Notes under the pieces: model-generated
The model's input: the letters and a program-made list of their open reading frames with translations, nothing else
What the model was told of the DNA's origin: nothing
Database searches by the model: none
DNA from: Sphingopyxis sp. BE259
Lineage (GTDB): Bacteria > Pseudomonadota > Alphaproteobacteria > Sphingomonadales > Sphingomonadaceae
Length of the DNA stretch: 64,000 bases
Assembly (NCBI RefSeq): GCF_031457495.1
Contig: NZ_JAVDWM010000001.1
Location: 1,166,001 to 1,230,000 of the forward strand
Reading direction: 5' to 3'
Program-made: the position numbers and the translations under genes
Shown here: one piece after another, positions 27,424-37,408 of the stretch
How positions within the stretch are numbered: position 1 is the stretch's first letter
How the letters are laid out: each line of letters begins with the position of its first letter

Positions 27424-28547
27424 TGTCAGTTCTCGCGGCTTATGATGCGCTGGTTGCTGGCGGCGAATTGCAGCCCGATCCCGAACAGCGGGCCGCTGCC
27501 GAACGGCTGAACATATTGCAGGTCGAGCTGGAGGCGGTGCCGCCACGCGGCAGCCTGCTGTGGCGACTGACGGGGCGCAAGCCCGAGAGTCCTCGCGGCG
27601 TCTATCTGTGGGGCGCGGTCGGGCGCGGCAAATCGATGCTGATGGACCTGTTCTATGACCAGCTCCACATCCAGCGCAAACGGCGCGTCCATTTCCACGC
27701 CTTCATGCTCGACGTCCATGCGCGGATGCGCGAGGTGCGCAAAAGCGAAGCGGGTGATCCGATTCCGCTGGTCGCCGATGCGCTGGTCGAAAATATCCGC
27801 TGTCTCGCCTTCGACGAGATGGTGGTGAACAACAGCGCCGACGCGATGATCCTCTCGCGCCTGTTCACCGCGCTGATCGATCGCGGGGTGACGGTGGTCG
27901 CGACGTCGAACCGGCCGCCGTCCGACCTCTATAAGGACGGGCTCAACCGCGAGCATTTCCTGCCCTTCATCGCGCTGATCGAGGCGAAGCTCGACGTGAT
28001 GGGGTTGAACGGCCCGACCGACTATCGCCGCGACCGGTTGGGCGACGGCGCGCGCTGGTTCGTCCCCGCCGATGAGGTTGCGAGCGTGGCGCTGTCGGCC
28101 GCCTTCTTTCGCCTGACCGATTATCCGCCGGAGGATCGTGCCCATGTTCCGACGCTTGATCTTGATCTGGGCGGCGGGCGGTTGTTGCATGTGCCCAAGG
28201 CGCTGAAAGGGGTTGCAGTCTTTTCGTTCAAGCGGCTGTGCGCCGAAGCGCGCGGAGCATCGGATTATCTGGCCGTCGCGCGCCACTTCCATACCGTCAT
28301 CATCGTCGGCATCCCGCGCATGGGGCCGGAAAACCGCAACGAGGCGGCGCGCTTCGTCACCCTGATCGACGCGCTGTATGAGTATAAGGTCAAGCTGCTC
28401 GCGAGCGCCGCGGCGATGCCCGATGCGCTATACGTCGCTGGCGACGGCGCGTTCGAATTCGAACGGACGGCGAGCCGCCTGTCTGAAATGCAGTCGGATG
28501 ACTATCTGGCATTAGGCCATGGACCTGCCGAGGGCGCCATGGCTTAG
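27423..28547 (+). CDS. zapE: Cell-division ATPase ZapE (AFG1-like)
   Basis: The 374-residue AAA-type P-loop ATPase has Walker A WGAVGRGKSMLMD (63-75) and Walker B CLAFDEMVV (127-135), with later blocks VATSNRPPSDLYKDGLNR and FSFKRLC. This is the AFG1/LACE1/ZapE family; E. coli ZapE affects the Z-ring late in division. The ATG overlaps the thioesterase stop (TGATG); a TTG one codon earlier is less likely. It commonly follows sdhB in sphingomonads and precedes mdh. Confidence 0.93.
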   Translation: MSVLAAYDALVAGGELQPDPEQRAAAERLNILQVELEAVPPRGSLLWRLTGRKPESPRGVYLWGAVGRGKSMLMDLFYDQLHIQRKRRVHFHAFMLDVHARMREVRKSEAGDPIPLVADALVENIRCLAFDEMVVNNSADAMILSRLFTALIDRGVTVVATSNRPPSDLYKDGLNREHFLPFIALIEAKLDVMGLNGPTDYRRDRLGDGARWFVPADEVASVALSAAFFRLTDYPPEDRAHVPTLDLDLGGGRLLHVPKALKGVAVFSFKRLCAEARGASDYLAVARHFHTVIIVGIPRMGPENRNEAARFVTLIDALYEYKVKLLASAAAMPDALYVAGDGAFEFERTASRLSEMQSDDYLALGHGPAEGAMA

Positions 28548-28574
28548 GCCATGGATATGCCGAGGCGCGATGGC

Positions 28575-29618
28575 TCAGGCCATGGCGAGCAGGACGCCGC
28601 TGGCAATTTTTCCCCAGCGTGACGAATTGATCGTCACCGCGATGACGTCGCGGACATAGCGCACCTCGTGGGCGAGATGGCCCAGCCCCTGCTGGATCAC
28701 GCGGCGCAATGTGCGCAGCGGGCGCGGTGCGGGCATATGGATCCGCGCCGGACGTGCGGGCGGCGCGGGCAGGGTGGCCAGGCCGCCGCTGGTAATGCGC
28801 GGATCGTCGGCAACGGCCCGGCACAGCGCCTCCATTCGCGATATGGCTAGCCGGTTGGCGACTTCGCGATCGCGGCTGAGCAGTTCGAAGCTGTGGCTGA
28901 ACGCCGAAAACTGGATCGCGCCACTCGCCGCGGCATGGTCGAGCGCGTCGCGCATCTCCTCCTCCGACATCGCGCACAGCTGGGCGGGGCGGAAGCGGCT
29001 GGCGCGGTCCATCAGCCCGCTGACCGGCACTTCGACAACGCCGTGGTGCTCGCGCATCCCCAGATTGCCAGCATCGAGTGAGATCGCGCAGCCGTGACCC
29101 AGATAAGCACCGTTGAAGCTGCTGTCGAAGCGGAAGCCCAGCGCGGCCAGCGCGCGCAGCGTATCGTCGTTGGCGCCGAAATTGCCGGCCCGAAAGGCGG
29201 TCGGTTTGGGCGCGCCCGCCCCGACCAAAATGTCGCGGGCAAGCGCGATCAGCTTCTTCTGCGCCGCCAGCGGAAAATCGCCGATGTTGCGTCCGGTCAA
29301 CCGCCCCACCGGGTTGAAGCGCGCAAAGGCCAGCCATTCGGTGTGGATATGCACCTGCACCTCGTGCCCGCGAGCGACAATCGGGCGGACGATGGCGTCG
29401 ATCACGCCGGGGCCGTAAACCAGCGCGGGCATCGGATCGATGAAGAATACCCCGGTCAGCCCGTGGCGTTCGAGCATATCCATCTGGAAAAGGATGCCGA
29501 AATCGCCGTCGCGGCAACGCCCCAGGATCGAGCTTTCGAAATTGGCGCGCGCGTCGGCGCCGCGCTGATACAGCCCGGCCGACAATTCGGTATCGAAACT
29601 GATGATTGCCCGCGTCAT
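28575..29618 (-). CDS. Polysaccharide-deacetylase-family protein
   Basis: Starting at MTRAIISFDTE, the protein has 347 residues. The N-terminal Asp of the NodB fold is in IISFDTEL, the metal-histidine block is EVQVHIHTEWL and the third block is TAFRAGNFGANDDTLRAL. This suggests a metal-dependent deacetylase of a polysaccharide, though the family also contains non-carbohydrate hydrolases. The C-terminal 80 residues are basic and lack catalytic motifs. It converges with zapE over 27 nt. Cytoplasmic or peripheral; no signal peptide. Confidence 0.75.
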   Translation of the reverse strand: MTRAIISFDTELSAGLYQRGADARANFESSILGRCRDGDFGILFQMDMLERHGLTGVFFIDPMPALVYGPGVIDAIVRPIVARGHEVQVHIHTEWLAFARFNPVGRLTGRNIGDFPLAAQKKLIALARDILVGAGAPKPTAFRAGNFGANDDTLRALAALGFRFDSSFNGAYLGHGCAISLDAGNLGMREHHGVVEVPVSGLMDRASRFRPAQLCAMSEEEMRDALDHAAASGAIQFSAFSHSFELLSRDREVANRLAISRMEALCRAVADDPRITSGGLATLPAPPARPARIHMPAPRPLRTLRRVIQQGLGHLAHEVRYVRDVIAVTINSSRWGKIASGVLLAMA

Positions 29619-30891
<1,273 letters not shown>

Positions 30892-30892
<1 letters not shown>

Positions 30893-31533
30893 TGCGCGTC
30901 GCTTCGATCTTGCTCGCGGCCGGATTCGGCATCGCTGCCGCGATGCCGGTGCTCGCCCAGAACGGCGCAATGTGGCTCGACGACCGAGGGCGGACGACCA
31001 CGCTGCAATTCGGTGGACCGACTGCGGCGGCGCCCGCAGCGACGGACACGGCGCCCGCGGACATGGTCGAACTGTTCGGCTCTGTCTGTCTGCCTGATAC
31101 GGGGAGGCCTCAGGACGCGGTCGCTGGACTGGCTGCAGCAAAGGGCCTCGAGGCTAAGCCCTTCACCGTTGCCGGGACGAAGAAGGATCCGCCGATCGAG
31201 CTTGCCATCTGGCACGGGGTGGGCTTGGTCGTGTCGATCACCGACGGATTTTTCGTTGCGCCGCAAGCGCAGTGTAGCGCCGTTTTCTATGTTAACAATC
31301 TGCCCGACCGGGACGCGCTGATTGCCGCGATGGAGGTCAAATTTGGCGCTCCGGCGAATGCGGCTGATGCCTTCGACAAAAAGGGCAAGCCCAGAAGATA
31401 TTTCACGCCCGAATGGTCGGCCACTTTGGACGGAAAGCCGTTCATCGTCAGCGCGGCCAGCATGGCTTCAAGCGATTATACCCCTGGTAACCGCGTCCAC
31501 TTGGCCGCCCGACTGACTGGAAACATTAAATGA
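30892..31533 (+). CDS. Small exported protein between mdh and sucD
   Basis: The 213-residue product has a clear signal peptide ([20 protein letters not shown]). The mature part is alanine-rich at first, then holds two cysteines (SVCLPDTG and AQCSAVFYV), which could form a periplasmic disulphide. I do not recognise the family. It is translationally coupled to mdh and overlaps sucD by 4 nt, and occupies the position that sucC has in many alphaproteobacterial operons. Function unknown; a link to the cycle is not implied by sequence. Confidence 0.75.
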
Positions 31534-32420
31534 GCATCCTCATCGACAAGAATACCAAGGTCATCACGCAAGGAATGACCGGCGCCACCGGCACTTTCCA
31601 CACCGAACAGGCGCTGGCCTATGGCACGCAGATGGTCGGCGGCGTGACGCCGGGCAAGGGCGGCACGACCCATATCGGACTGCCGAACTTCAACACGGTC
31701 GAGGAAGCGAAGGCCGCGACCGGCGCGACCGCGAGCTGCATCTATGTGCCGCCGCCGTTCGCCGCCGACTCGATCCTCGAGGCGATCGACGCCGAGATGG
31801 AGCTGATCGTCTGCATCACCGAGGGCATTCCGGTGCTCGACATGGTCAAGGTGAAGCGCGCGCTGTCGGGCTCGAAATCGCGCCTGATCGGTCCGAATTG
31901 CCCCGGCGTGCTGACCCCCGGCGAATGCAAGATCGGCATCATGCCCGGCAGCATCTTTTCAAAGGGCAGCGTCGGCGTCGTCTCGCGCTCGGGCACGCTC
32001 ACCTATGAAGCGGTTTTCCAGACGACCAATGCGGGTCTGGGTCAGACGACCGCGGTCGGCATCGGCGGCGACCCCGTCAACGGCACCAATTTCATCGACG
32101 TCCTCGAACTCTTTCTCGCCGACGAGGCGACCAAGTCGATCATCATGATCGGCGAAATCGGCGGCGACGCCGAGGAACAGGCGGCGCAGTTCCTGATCGA
32201 CGAAGCGAAGCGCGGCCGCAAAAAGCCGATGGCCGGCTTCATCGCGGGCCGCACCGCGCCCCCGGGCCGCCGCATGGGCCATGCCGGTGCGATCGTGTCG
32301 GGCGGCAAGGGCGACGCCGAAAGCAAGATCGCGGCAATGGAAGCCGCGGGCATCACCATGTCGGCTAGCCCGTCCGAACTCGGTTCGACGCTGGCCGAAG
32401 TGCTGAAAGAACGCGTTTGA
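31530..32420 (+). CDS. sucD: Succinyl-CoA synthetase alpha subunit
   Basis: The 296-residue subunit carries the CoA-binding fold ([20 protein letters not shown]) and the phospho-histidine loop [20 protein letters not shown]. Other standard blocks are [21 protein letters not shown] and SRSGTLTYE. With SucC it forms succinate and ATP or GTP from succinyl-CoA. SucC is not encoded anywhere in the window, so it must be elsewhere for a working enzyme. The gene overlaps the preceding exported-protein gene by 4 nt. Confidence 0.97.
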   Translation: MSILIDKNTKVITQGMTGATGTFHTEQALAYGTQMVGGVTPGKGGTTHIGLPNFNTVEEAKAATGATASCIYVPPPFAADSILEAIDAEMELIVCITEGIPVLDMVKVKRALSGSKSRLIGPNCPGVLTPGECKIGIMPGSIFSKGSVGVVSRSGTLTYEAVFQTTNAGLGQTTAVGIGGDPVNGTNFIDVLELFLADEATKSIIMIGEIGGDAEEQAAQFLIDEAKRGRKKPMAGFIAGRTAPPGRRMGHAGAIVSGGKGDAESKIAAMEAAGITMSASPSELGSTLAEVLKERV

Positions 32421-32444
32421 GGTCCGCGCCGCTCTCTCATGCCT

Positions 32445-32473
32445 GTGCCCCTGCGAAGGCAGGGGCCCATCAC
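32445..32473. repeat. Left palindrome of GIY-YIG unit 1
   Basis: Hairpin cccctgc-GAAG-gcagggg followed by the tag cccatcac. It ends 15 nt before the nuclease start codon and is the exact inverse of 32818-32846. Confidence 0.9.
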
Positions 32474-32488
32474 CCATCGCGGTGAGTC

Positions 32489-32779
32489 ATGAAGGGCGGC
32501 GCGGTCTATATGATGGCGAATCGCAAAAACGGCGCCATCTATACGGGATCGACCGCGATTTTGGTGCAGCGTGTCTTTCAACACCGCGAGATGTTGATCG
32601 AAGGATTTACGAAGTCCCACGGCTGTACGTTATTGGTTTGGTTTGAAGTGCATGAGGATTTGCAGGAAGCGCGCAAGCGTGAATGGCAGATCAAGAAATG
32701 GAAACGCAGTTGGAAGGTCCGCATGATCGAGGACATGAATCCTGAATGGCGGGATTTATGGTTCGAGATCCAATGGTGA
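32489..32779 (+). CDS. Small GIY-YIG nuclease-family protein, copy 1
   Basis: The 96-residue protein is a bare GIY-YIG catalytic domain: AVYMMANRKNG and IYTGST are the two tyrosine strands, QRVFQHRE supplies the catalytic Arg, EARKREWQIKKWKR supplies the metal-binding Glu region and NPEWRDLW ends the fold. No DNA-recognition domain is attached, so specificity must come from the domain itself or from DNA structure. It is bracketed by perfect inverted palindromes inside the TCA operon. A second, clearly related copy (about half identical by eye) lies at 37071-37364. Confidence 0.9.
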   Translation: MKGGAVYMMANRKNGAIYTGSTAILVQRVFQHREMLIEGFTKSHGCTLLVWFEVHEDLQEARKREWQIKKWKRSWKVRMIEDMNPEWRDLWFEIQW

Positions 32780-32817
32780 TGAAGGTCACCAGCGCGGGTG
32801 CAATCATTCAACGGCCG

Positions 32818-32846
32818 GTGATGGGCCCCTGCCTTCGCAGGGGCAC
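32818..32846. repeat. Right palindrome of GIY-YIG unit 1
   Basis: Tag gtgatggg followed by the hairpin cccctgc-CTTC-gcagggg and the tail cac. The bases just after it (gaagg) lie about ten nt before the odhA ATG and may serve as its ribosome site. Confidence 0.9.
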
Positions 32847-32861
32847 GAAGGGTTTGGAATT

Positions 32862-35684
32862 ATGAACCTCGAACGACAGAGCTTTGACATCGACGAGCCG
32901 CAGGCTGGTCCCAGCTGGGCGCCGAAGAACTGGCCCCAGATCGACAGCGACGACCTGACCGCGGGCCTTGATCCGCAGCAGATGCAGGTCGCGGTCAAGG
33001 CCGCCGCTGCGAAGGGCGGCGCGCCGCTGTCGAACGCCGAAGTCGAACGCGCCGCGAATGATTCGATCCGCGCGATGATGCTGATCCGGACCTATCGGGT
33101 GCGCGGGCATCTGGCCGCCAATCTCGATCCGCTGGGGCTCAGCACCCGCGAATTGCCCGCCGACCTGACCCCCGAATATCATGGCTTTGTCGGCGCTGAT
33201 CAGGACCGCCCGGTCTATATCGGGGGGACACTGGGGCTGGAGAAAGCAACGATCCGCGAGATCGTCGCGATCCTGCGCGCCAATTATTGCGGCAATGTCG
33301 GCCTGGAATATATGCACATCGCCGACCTGAAAGAACGGCAGTTCCTGCAGGAACGGATGGAAGGCGCCGACAAGATCATCGAATTTTCGGTCGAGGGCAA
33401 ACGTGCCATCCTGAACAAGGTGATCGAGGCCGAGGAGTGGGAGAAATTCCTCGCCAAAAAATATGTCGGGACCAAGCGTTTCGGCCTCGACGGCGGCGAG
33501 AGCATGATCCCTGCGATGGAAGCCATCATCAAATATGGCGGCCAATATGGCGTGCGCGAAATTGTGTACGGCATGGCGCACCGCGGGCGGCTCAACATGC
33601 TCGCGAACGTCATGGCGAAGCCGTACAAGATCATCTTCCACGAATTTGCGGGCGGCAGCGCCAACCCCGACGACATCGGCGGGTCGGGCGATGTCAAATA
33701 TCACCTCGGCACCTCGACCGACCGCGAGTTCGGCGGCGCGTCGGTGCATATGTCGCTGGTCCCCAATCCGTCGCATCTCGAAGCAGTCGATCCGGTCGTG
33801 CTGGGCAAGGTGCGCGCGCAGCAGGTGGTGCGCGATGACCTCACCAAGCATGAACAGGTGCTGCCGGTGCTGATCCACGGTGACGCGGCGTTCGCGGGCC
33901 AGGGGATCGTGTGGGAATGCCTCGGCTTCTCGGGCATCCGCGGTTACAACACCGGCGGCTGTATCCACTTCATCGTCAACAACCAGATCGGCTTTACCAC
34001 CAGCCCGCAATATGCGCGCTCGTCGCCCTATCCGTCGGACGTGGCGAAGGGCGTGATGGCGCCGATCCTGCACGTCAATGGCGACGATCCCGAAGCGGTC
34101 ACCTTTGCCTGCAAGCTCGCGATCGATTTCCGCCAGCAGTTCAAGCGCGACGTCGTCATCGACATGTGGTGCTATCGCCGCTTCGGCCATAACGAGGGCG
34201 ACGAACCATCATTCACCCAGCCGCTCATGTACGACCGCATTCGCAAGCATCCTCCGGTGTCGCAGCTGTGCGCCGCCAAGCTGGAAAGCGAAGGCGTGAT
34301 CGACGCGGGCTGGGCCGATGCCCGCCGCGCCGAGTTCATCGCGCGGCTGGAAGATGATTTCGAGGGCGCCAAGAGCTACAAGCCGAACAAGGCCGACTGG
34401 TTCGCCGGGCGTTGGTCGGGCCTGCACGCCCCCGCCGATCCCGAAAACGCCCGCCGCAACATCTCGACCGGGGTTTCGGACAAATTGTTCGATTCGATCG
34501 GCCGGATCATGACGACGGTCCCCGACGATCTCGATGTCCACAAGACACTCCGCCGGGTGATCGACGCGCGCGGCGCGATGTTCGCCGACAAGAGCGACAA
34601 GGAAGTGTTCGACTGGTCGACCGCCGAACAGCTCGCGTTCGGCACCCTGCTCAGCGAAGGCTATCAGGTCCGCCTGTCGGGACAGGATTCGGGGCGCGGC
34701 ACCTTCAGCCAGCGCCATGCCGTTTGGGTCGATCAGAAGGACGAGCGCAAATATGTGCCGCTGACCACCGTGCCGCATGGCCGGTTCGAGGTGCTCGACA
34801 GCCCGCTGTCCGAATATGGCGTGCTCGGGTTCGAATATGGCTATGCGATGGCCGATCCGAAGAGCCTGGTGCTGTGGGAAGCGCAGTTCGGGGATTTCGC
34901 CAACGGCGCGCAGATCATGATCGACCAGTTCATTGCGTCGGGCGAGGCCAAGTGGCTGCGCGCCAACGGGCTCGTGATGCTGCTGCCGCACGGGTACGAA
35001 GGGCAGGGGCCGGAGCATAGCTCGGCGCGCCTCGAACGCTTCCTGCAACTGTGCGCCGGCGACAATATCCAGGTGTGCAATATTTCGACCCCGTCGAACT
35101 ATTTCCACGTCCTGCGCCGCCAGATGCTGCGCCCGTTCCGCAAGCCGCTGATCATCATGACCCCCAAATCGCTGCTCCGTCACAAGCTGGCAGTGTCGCA
35201 GCGCAGCGACTTCATCGGCGACGCGCATTTCCGCCGCATCATGTCCGACCGCACCCCGCCCGCCGACGCCGACACCAAGCGCGTCGTGCTGTGTTCGGGC
35301 AAGGTCGGTTACGATTTGATGGAAGCGCGCGACGCCGCGGGGCTGACCGACACCACGGTGATCCGCATCGAACAGCTTTATCCGTTCCCCGGCGACCCGC
35401 TCGCGGTGCGGCTGAAGCGGATGCCGAAGCTGGAAGACGTCGTCTGGGCGCAGGAAGAGCCGCGCAACAATGGCGGCTGGTCGTTCGTCGAGCCGTTCAT
35501 CGAGGACGCGCTGACCGCCGCGGGTAAAAAGGGCATGCGGCCGCGCTACGCCGGCCGCACCGCCGCGGCATCGCCCGCCACGGGCCTGATGAGCCGCCAC
35601 CAGACCGAGCAGGCGGCGCTGGTCGCCGATGCGCTCGGCCTGAGCGTCCGCGCCGAAATCCGCCGCAGCAAGAACAAAGCCTGA
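32862..35684 (+). CDS. odhA: 2-oxoglutarate dehydrogenase E1 component
   Basis: The 940-residue thiamine-diphosphate enzyme decarboxylates 2-oxoglutarate. Clear blocks: [48 protein letters not shown], the ThDP-binding [29 protein letters not shown] and [20 protein letters not shown]. The N-terminus is short: the usual alphaproteobacterial helix that binds E2/E3 is reduced to about 20 residues before [10 protein letters not shown]. The right palindrome of the GIY-YIG unit ends 15 nt before the ATG, so its translation signal overlaps the repeat margin. Confidence 0.97.
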   Translation: MNLERQSFDIDEPQAGPSWAPKNWPQIDSDDLTAGLDPQQMQVAVKAAAAKGGAPLSNAEVERAANDSIRAMMLIRTYRVRGHLAANLDPLGLSTRELPADLTPEYHGFVGADQDRPVYIGGTLGLEKATIREIVAILRANYCGNVGLEYMHIADLKERQFLQERMEGADKIIEFSVEGKRAILNKVIEAEEWEKFLAKKYVGTKRFGLDGGESMIPAMEAIIKYGGQYGVREIVYGMAHRGRLNMLANVMAKPYKIIFHEFAGGSANPDDIGGSGDVKYHLGTSTDREFGGASVHMSLVPNPSHLEAVDPVVLGKVRAQQVVRDDLTKHEQVLPVLIHGDAAFAGQGIVWECLGFSGIRGYNTGGCIHFIVNNQIGFTTSPQYARSSPYPSDVAKGVMAPILHVNGDDPEAVTFACKLAIDFRQQFKRDVVIDMWCYRRFGHNEGDEPSFTQPLMYDRIRKHPPVSQLCAAKLESEGVIDAGWADARRAEFIARLEDDFEGAKSYKPNKADWFAGRWSGLHAPADPENARRNISTGVSDKLFDSIGRIMTTVPDDLDVHKTLRRVIDARGAMFADKSDKEVFDWSTAEQLAFGTLLSEGYQVRLSGQDSGRGTFSQRHAVWVDQKDERKYVPLTTVPHGRFEVLDSPLSEYGVLGFEYGYAMADPKSLVLWEAQFGDFANGAQIMIDQFIASGEAKWLRANGLVMLLPHGYEGQGPEHSSARLERFLQLCAGDNIQVCNISTPSNYFHVLRRQMLRPFRKPLIIMTPKSLLRHKLAVSQRSDFIGDAHFRRIMSDRTPPADADTKRVVLCSGKVGYDLMEARDAAGLTDTTVIRIEQLYPFPGDPLAVRLKRMPKLEDVVWAQEEPRNNGGWSFVEPFIEDALTAAGKKGMRPRYAGRTAAASPATGLMSRHQTEQAALVADALGLSVRAEIRRSKNKA

Positions 35685-35716
35685 TCCGAGCTGAAGCCTC
35701 CCAAGGAAATGCATCC

Positions 35717-36949
35717 ATGAGCACCGAAGTCAAAGTTCCCACGCTGGGCGAAAGCGTCACCGAAGCGACGATCGGCGAATGGCTGAAACAGCCGGGCGAA
35801 GCCGTCGCGATCGACGAGCCGATCGCCAGCCTTGAAACCGACAAGGTTGCGGTCGAAGTGCCGTCGCCGGTGGCTGGGGTGATGGGCCAGCAGGTCGTCG
35901 CGGTCGGCGATACCGTCAACGTCGGCGCGGTCATCGCGACGATCGAAGCAGGCGGCGCTGCGGCTGCCCCGGCACCTGCTGCGGCTCCGGTAGCCGCCCT
36001 CGCAGCCAAGGCCGAAGCTGCTGCCCCTGCGCCCGCCACCGCCAGCGAAGATTCGGTGACGACGCTGTCGCCTGCGGTACGCCGCCTGGTGCTCGAACAT
36101 GGCCTTGACCCCAGCAAGATCAAGGGCACCGGCAAGGACGGCCGCCTGACCAAGGAAGACGTGCTCGCCGCCGCCAATGCGGCGCCCGAAGCGGCGCCGC
36201 CTGCTGCGCCCGCCGTGGCGGCCGCTCCTGCCGCATCGGGTGTGCCGGGCCGTCGCGAGGAACGCGTCAAGATGACGCGGATGCGCCAGACGATCGCCAA
36301 GCGGTTGAAAGCGGCGCAGGACACCGCCGCGATGCTGACGACGTTCAACGACGTCGATATGTCAGCGGTGATGGCGACGCGCGACAAATATCGCGAGACT
36401 TTCGAGAAAAAGCACGGCGTGCGCCTTGGCTTCATGAGCTTTTTCACCAAGGCGGTCGCGCTCGCCGCGCATGATATTCCGGCGGTCAACGCGCGCATCG
36501 ACGGCGACGAGATCGTCTATCACGACTATCTCGACGTCTCGGTCGCGGTCAGCGCCCCCAATGGCCTGGTCGTCCCGGTCGTGCGCAACGCCGACGCGAT
36601 GAGCTTTGCCGAGATCGAAAAGGCGATCGCCGACCTCGGCAAGCGCGCCAAGGACGGCACGCTGACCATGGACGACATGACCGGCGGCACCTTTACCATT
36701 TCGAACGGCGGCGTATTCGGCGGCCTGATGTCGACCCCAATCATCAACCCGCCGCAGTCGGCTGTGCTCGGCCTCCACCGTATCGAGGATCGCCCGGTCG
36801 TCCGCGATGGTCAGATCGTGATCCGCCCGATGATGTATATCGCGATGAGCTATGACCACCGCCTGATCGACGGCCGCGAGGCGGTCACCTTCCTCAAGAC
36901 GATCAAGGAAGCGATCGAGGATCCGACGCGGTTGCTGATCGATTTGTAA
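35717..36949 (+). CDS. odhB: 2-oxoglutarate dehydrogenase E2, dihydrolipoyl succinyltransferase
   Basis: The 410-residue E2 has one lipoyl domain (lipoyl-lysine 43 in [12 protein letters not shown]), an Ala/Pro linker at about 80-110, a peripheral-subunit-binding domain ([20 protein letters not shown], about 118-137), a second Ala-rich linker and the catalytic domain from about 180. The active site is [12 protein letters not shown] with the catalytic His and Asp. It passes succinyl to CoA and lies 32 nt behind odhA with the ribosome site aagga. Confidence 0.97.
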   Translation: MSTEVKVPTLGESVTEATIGEWLKQPGEAVAIDEPIASLETDKVAVEVPSPVAGVMGQQVVAVGDTVNVGAVIATIEAGGAAAAPAPAAAPVAALAAKAEAAAPAPATASEDSVTTLSPAVRRLVLEHGLDPSKIKGTGKDGRLTKEDVLAAANAAPEAAPPAAPAVAAAPAASGVPGRREERVKMTRMRQTIAKRLKAAQDTAAMLTTFNDVDMSAVMATRDKYRETFEKKHGVRLGFMSFFTKAVALAAHDIPAVNARIDGDEIVYHDYLDVSVAVSAPNGLVVPVVRNADAMSFAEIEKAIADLGKRAKDGTLTMDDMTGGTFTISNGGVFGGLMSTPIINPPQSAVLGLHRIEDRPVVRDGQIVIRPMMYIAMSYDHRLIDGREAVTFLKTIKEAIEDPTRLLIDL

Positions 36950-36977
36950 GGCGGTGTGAACCGGAGATAGTTTAGCT

Positions 36978-37006
36978 GTTCTCCTGCGAATGCAGGAGTC
37001 CAGGGT
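36978..37006. repeat. Inverted REP-like palindrome upstream of GIY-YIG unit 2
   Basis: Hairpin ctcctgc-GAAT-gcaggag followed by tccagggt, which is the inverted form of the accctgg tag seen in the two following copies. With 37031-37063 it makes a REPIN-like inverted pair. Confidence 0.8.
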
Positions 37007-37030
37007 AGGATGAAATGACGGTGCAATCTG

Positions 37031-37063
37031 ACCCTGGGTTCCTGCGTGCGCAGGAACACGAAG
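37031..37063. repeat. Forward REP-like palindrome before GIY-YIG copy 2
   Basis: Tag accctggg, then gttcctgc-GTGC-gcaggaac and the tail acgaag. The tail ends seven nt before the nuclease ATG and gives its ribosome site (gaagg). Confidence 0.85.
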
Positions 37064-37070
37064 GTACGGA

Positions 37071-37364
37071 ATGACGCGGCGAGGCTATCTCTATCTGATG
37101 GCCAGTGCCCGAAACGGCACGTTATATCTGGGCGTTACCAGCGACTTGCTGGCCCGAGTGTGGCAGCATCGCAACGGGGTGGTGGAAAGTTTCACCAAGA
37201 AATATGGTTGCCACACGTTGGTCTGGTACGAAGCATTTGATGACATTCAGCAGGCTCGGCATCGCGAGCTGCAAATGAAGAAATGGAAGCGGGCGTGGAA
37301 GGTTGAACTGATCGAACGGGACAATCCACAATGGCTGGATTTGTTCGACAGGCTTTCGCTTTGA
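37071..37364 (+). CDS. Small GIY-YIG nuclease-family protein, copy 2
   Basis: The 97-residue protein is a minimal GIY-YIG domain: GYLYLMASARNG and LYLGVT are the tyrosine strands, ARVWQHRNGVV has the catalytic Arg, and QARHRELQMKKWKR has the Glu region. It shares with copy 1 the blocks FTK-GC-LVW-E, KKWKR-WK and NP-W-DL, so both belong to one family but are well diverged. It begins at the edge of a REP-like palindrome and another starts two nt after its stop. It sits inside the 2-oxoglutarate dehydrogenase gene set but has no known role in it. Confidence 0.9.
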   Translation: MTRRGYLYLMASARNGTLYLGVTSDLLARVWQHRNGVVESFTKKYGCHTLVWYEAFDDIQQARHRELQMKKWKRAWKVELIERDNPQWLDLFDRLSL

Positions 37365-37365
37365 C

Positions 37366-37392
37366 GCCCTGGGTTCCTGCGTTCGCAGGAAC
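37366..37392. repeat. Forward REP-like palindrome after GIY-YIG copy 2
   Basis: Tag gccctggg, then gttcctgc-GTTC-gcaggaac. It has the same orientation as 37031-37063 and lies 16 nt before the lpdA start. Confidence 0.85.
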
Positions 37393-37408
37393 GCAAACGG
37401 AGTGAGTT

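Larger units (their letters stand above)
32445..32846 (+). mobile_element. GIY-YIG gene flanked by perfect inverted REP-like palindromes, unit 1
   Basis: A single small nuclease gene lies between 32445-32473 and 32818-32846, which are perfect 29-nt inverted copies of each other. Each copy folds into a 7-bp hairpin (cccctgc/gcagggg) with a GAAG or CTTC loop. The unit is about 400 bp and sits between sucD and odhA. No target-site duplication is evident. The arrangement resembles REP-associated transposase loci, but the protein is a GIY-YIG nuclease rather than a RAYT. Mobility is inferred. Confidence 0.6.
36978..37392 (+). mobile_element. GIY-YIG gene flanked by REP-like palindromes, unit 2
   Basis: A second nuclease gene lies between odhB and lpdA with three palindromes around it: an inverted one at 36978-37006, a forward one at 37031-37063 and a forward one at 37366-37392. 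The forward pair share the tag ccctggg and the stem gttcctgc/gcaggaac and differ mainly in the loop (GTGC or GTTC). The stem differs from unit 1 by paired changes (cccctgc to ttcctgc). Unit size is about 415 bp. Confidence 0.6.

Noticed and set aside
32445..37392. Classical insertion sequence or RAYT
   Set aside because: No DDE transposase or HUH/Y1 tyrosine motif (HxH plus catalytic Tyr) occurs; the encoded proteins are GIY-YIG domains.
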